Shown here one piece after another: positions 63,917-64,000 of a DNA stretch of 64,000 bases. The stretch spans positions 6,135,501-6,199,500 of the forward strand of contig NZ_AP023441.1 of the NCBI RefSeq assembly GCF_019976755.1, given 5' to 3'. The position numbers were made by a program, and so were the translations under genes. The notes beneath the pieces were generated by a model that saw only the letters and a program-made list of their open reading frames with translations, was not told where the DNA came from and did no database searches. Origin of the DNA: Nostoc sp. MS1. Lineage in GTDB: Bacteria; Cyanobacteriota; Cyanobacteriia; Cyanobacteriales; Nostocaceae. Each line of letters starts with the position of its first letter. Within the stretch, counting starts at the first letter, position 1.

Positions 63917-64000
63917 TTAAGCCAGAGATAAATTTGTAGGTAAGATTTCTGTCGCTGCTACACCAAAAATGCTTTGTATAGATGTTTCTGGACGACATAA
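63917..64000 (-). CDS. 3' end of a gene upstream of the HopA1-like gene
   Basis: The last 27 codons and stop of a minus-strand gene, ending in SIQSIFGVAATEILPTNLSL and A. The start is beyond the window. It is on the same strand as, and about 160 bases upstream of, the HopA1-like gene, so it could be the kinase partner or a precursor gene. The fragment is too short to assign. Confidence 0.5.
   Translation of the reverse strand, partial: LCRPETSIQSIFGVAATEILPTNLSLA

Overview
This window looks like chromosomal DNA from a filamentous, heterocyst-forming cyanobacterium of the Nostoc/Anabaena type. The evidence is frequent GCGATCGC (HIP1) sites, many short tandemly repeated repeats such as (TGACTAA)n, a PetL gene, a SigG-type ECF sigma factor, CYP110-like P450, McdAB-like carboxysome positioning proteins, and a HetP-family protein. 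The strain cannot be named from sequence alone. No rRNA, tRNA, CRISPR array or intact insertion sequence was seen.

Layout. 1-4.3 kb holds housekeeping genes: a partial TIGR03792-like gene, a phasin-like protein, an exported FKBP isomerase, dnaB, rplI and glyoxalase II. 4.7-14.1 kb is a surface-polysaccharide cluster on the plus strand: two GT4 glycosyltransferases around a lipid/polysaccharide-type ABC exporter with an unusual histidine-kinase-like tail, a GT10 fucosyltransferase-like gene, two tandem paralogues of the Npun_R2821/R2823 type and a third DxD transferase. 14.1-30.7 kb holds an AarF/UbiB kinase-like gene, an exported protein of unknown function, an M1 aminopeptidase, an M23 peptidase, a ComFB/CdgR-type c-di-GMP receptor, an L,D-transpeptidase, sigG with a likely anti-sigma gene, leuS and a HigBA-like toxin-antitoxin pair.

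30.7-53.3 kb holds a membrane protein, mcdB/mcdA-like genes, a P450, cobK, a DUF1636 gene behind a cobalamin riboswitch, an outer-membrane protein whose ribosome binding site is perfectly complementary to the Yfr1 sRNA core, an RDD-pentapeptide fusion, a PEP-CTERM protein, an alkaline phosphatase, a zinc-type CDF transporter behind a Zur/Fur-like box, a Ser/Thr kinase, two methyltransferases, bioB, petL and aroB.

54-64 kb is the most unusual part. A cNMP-like/C39-peptidase/ABC exporter (HetC-like) and an HlyD adaptor are flanked by two related cytoplasmic parvulin-type isomerases. Upstream is an orphan IS630-like DNA-binding protein. Downstream on the other strand are a HetP-family protein and a HopA1-domain protein, the domain used as the cyclase in class V lanthipeptide pathways, with the 3' end of another gene beyond it. 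The set suggests a peptide maturation and export island related to the hetC-hetP commitment module. No convincing precursor peptide gene was found in the window, so the function is an inference.
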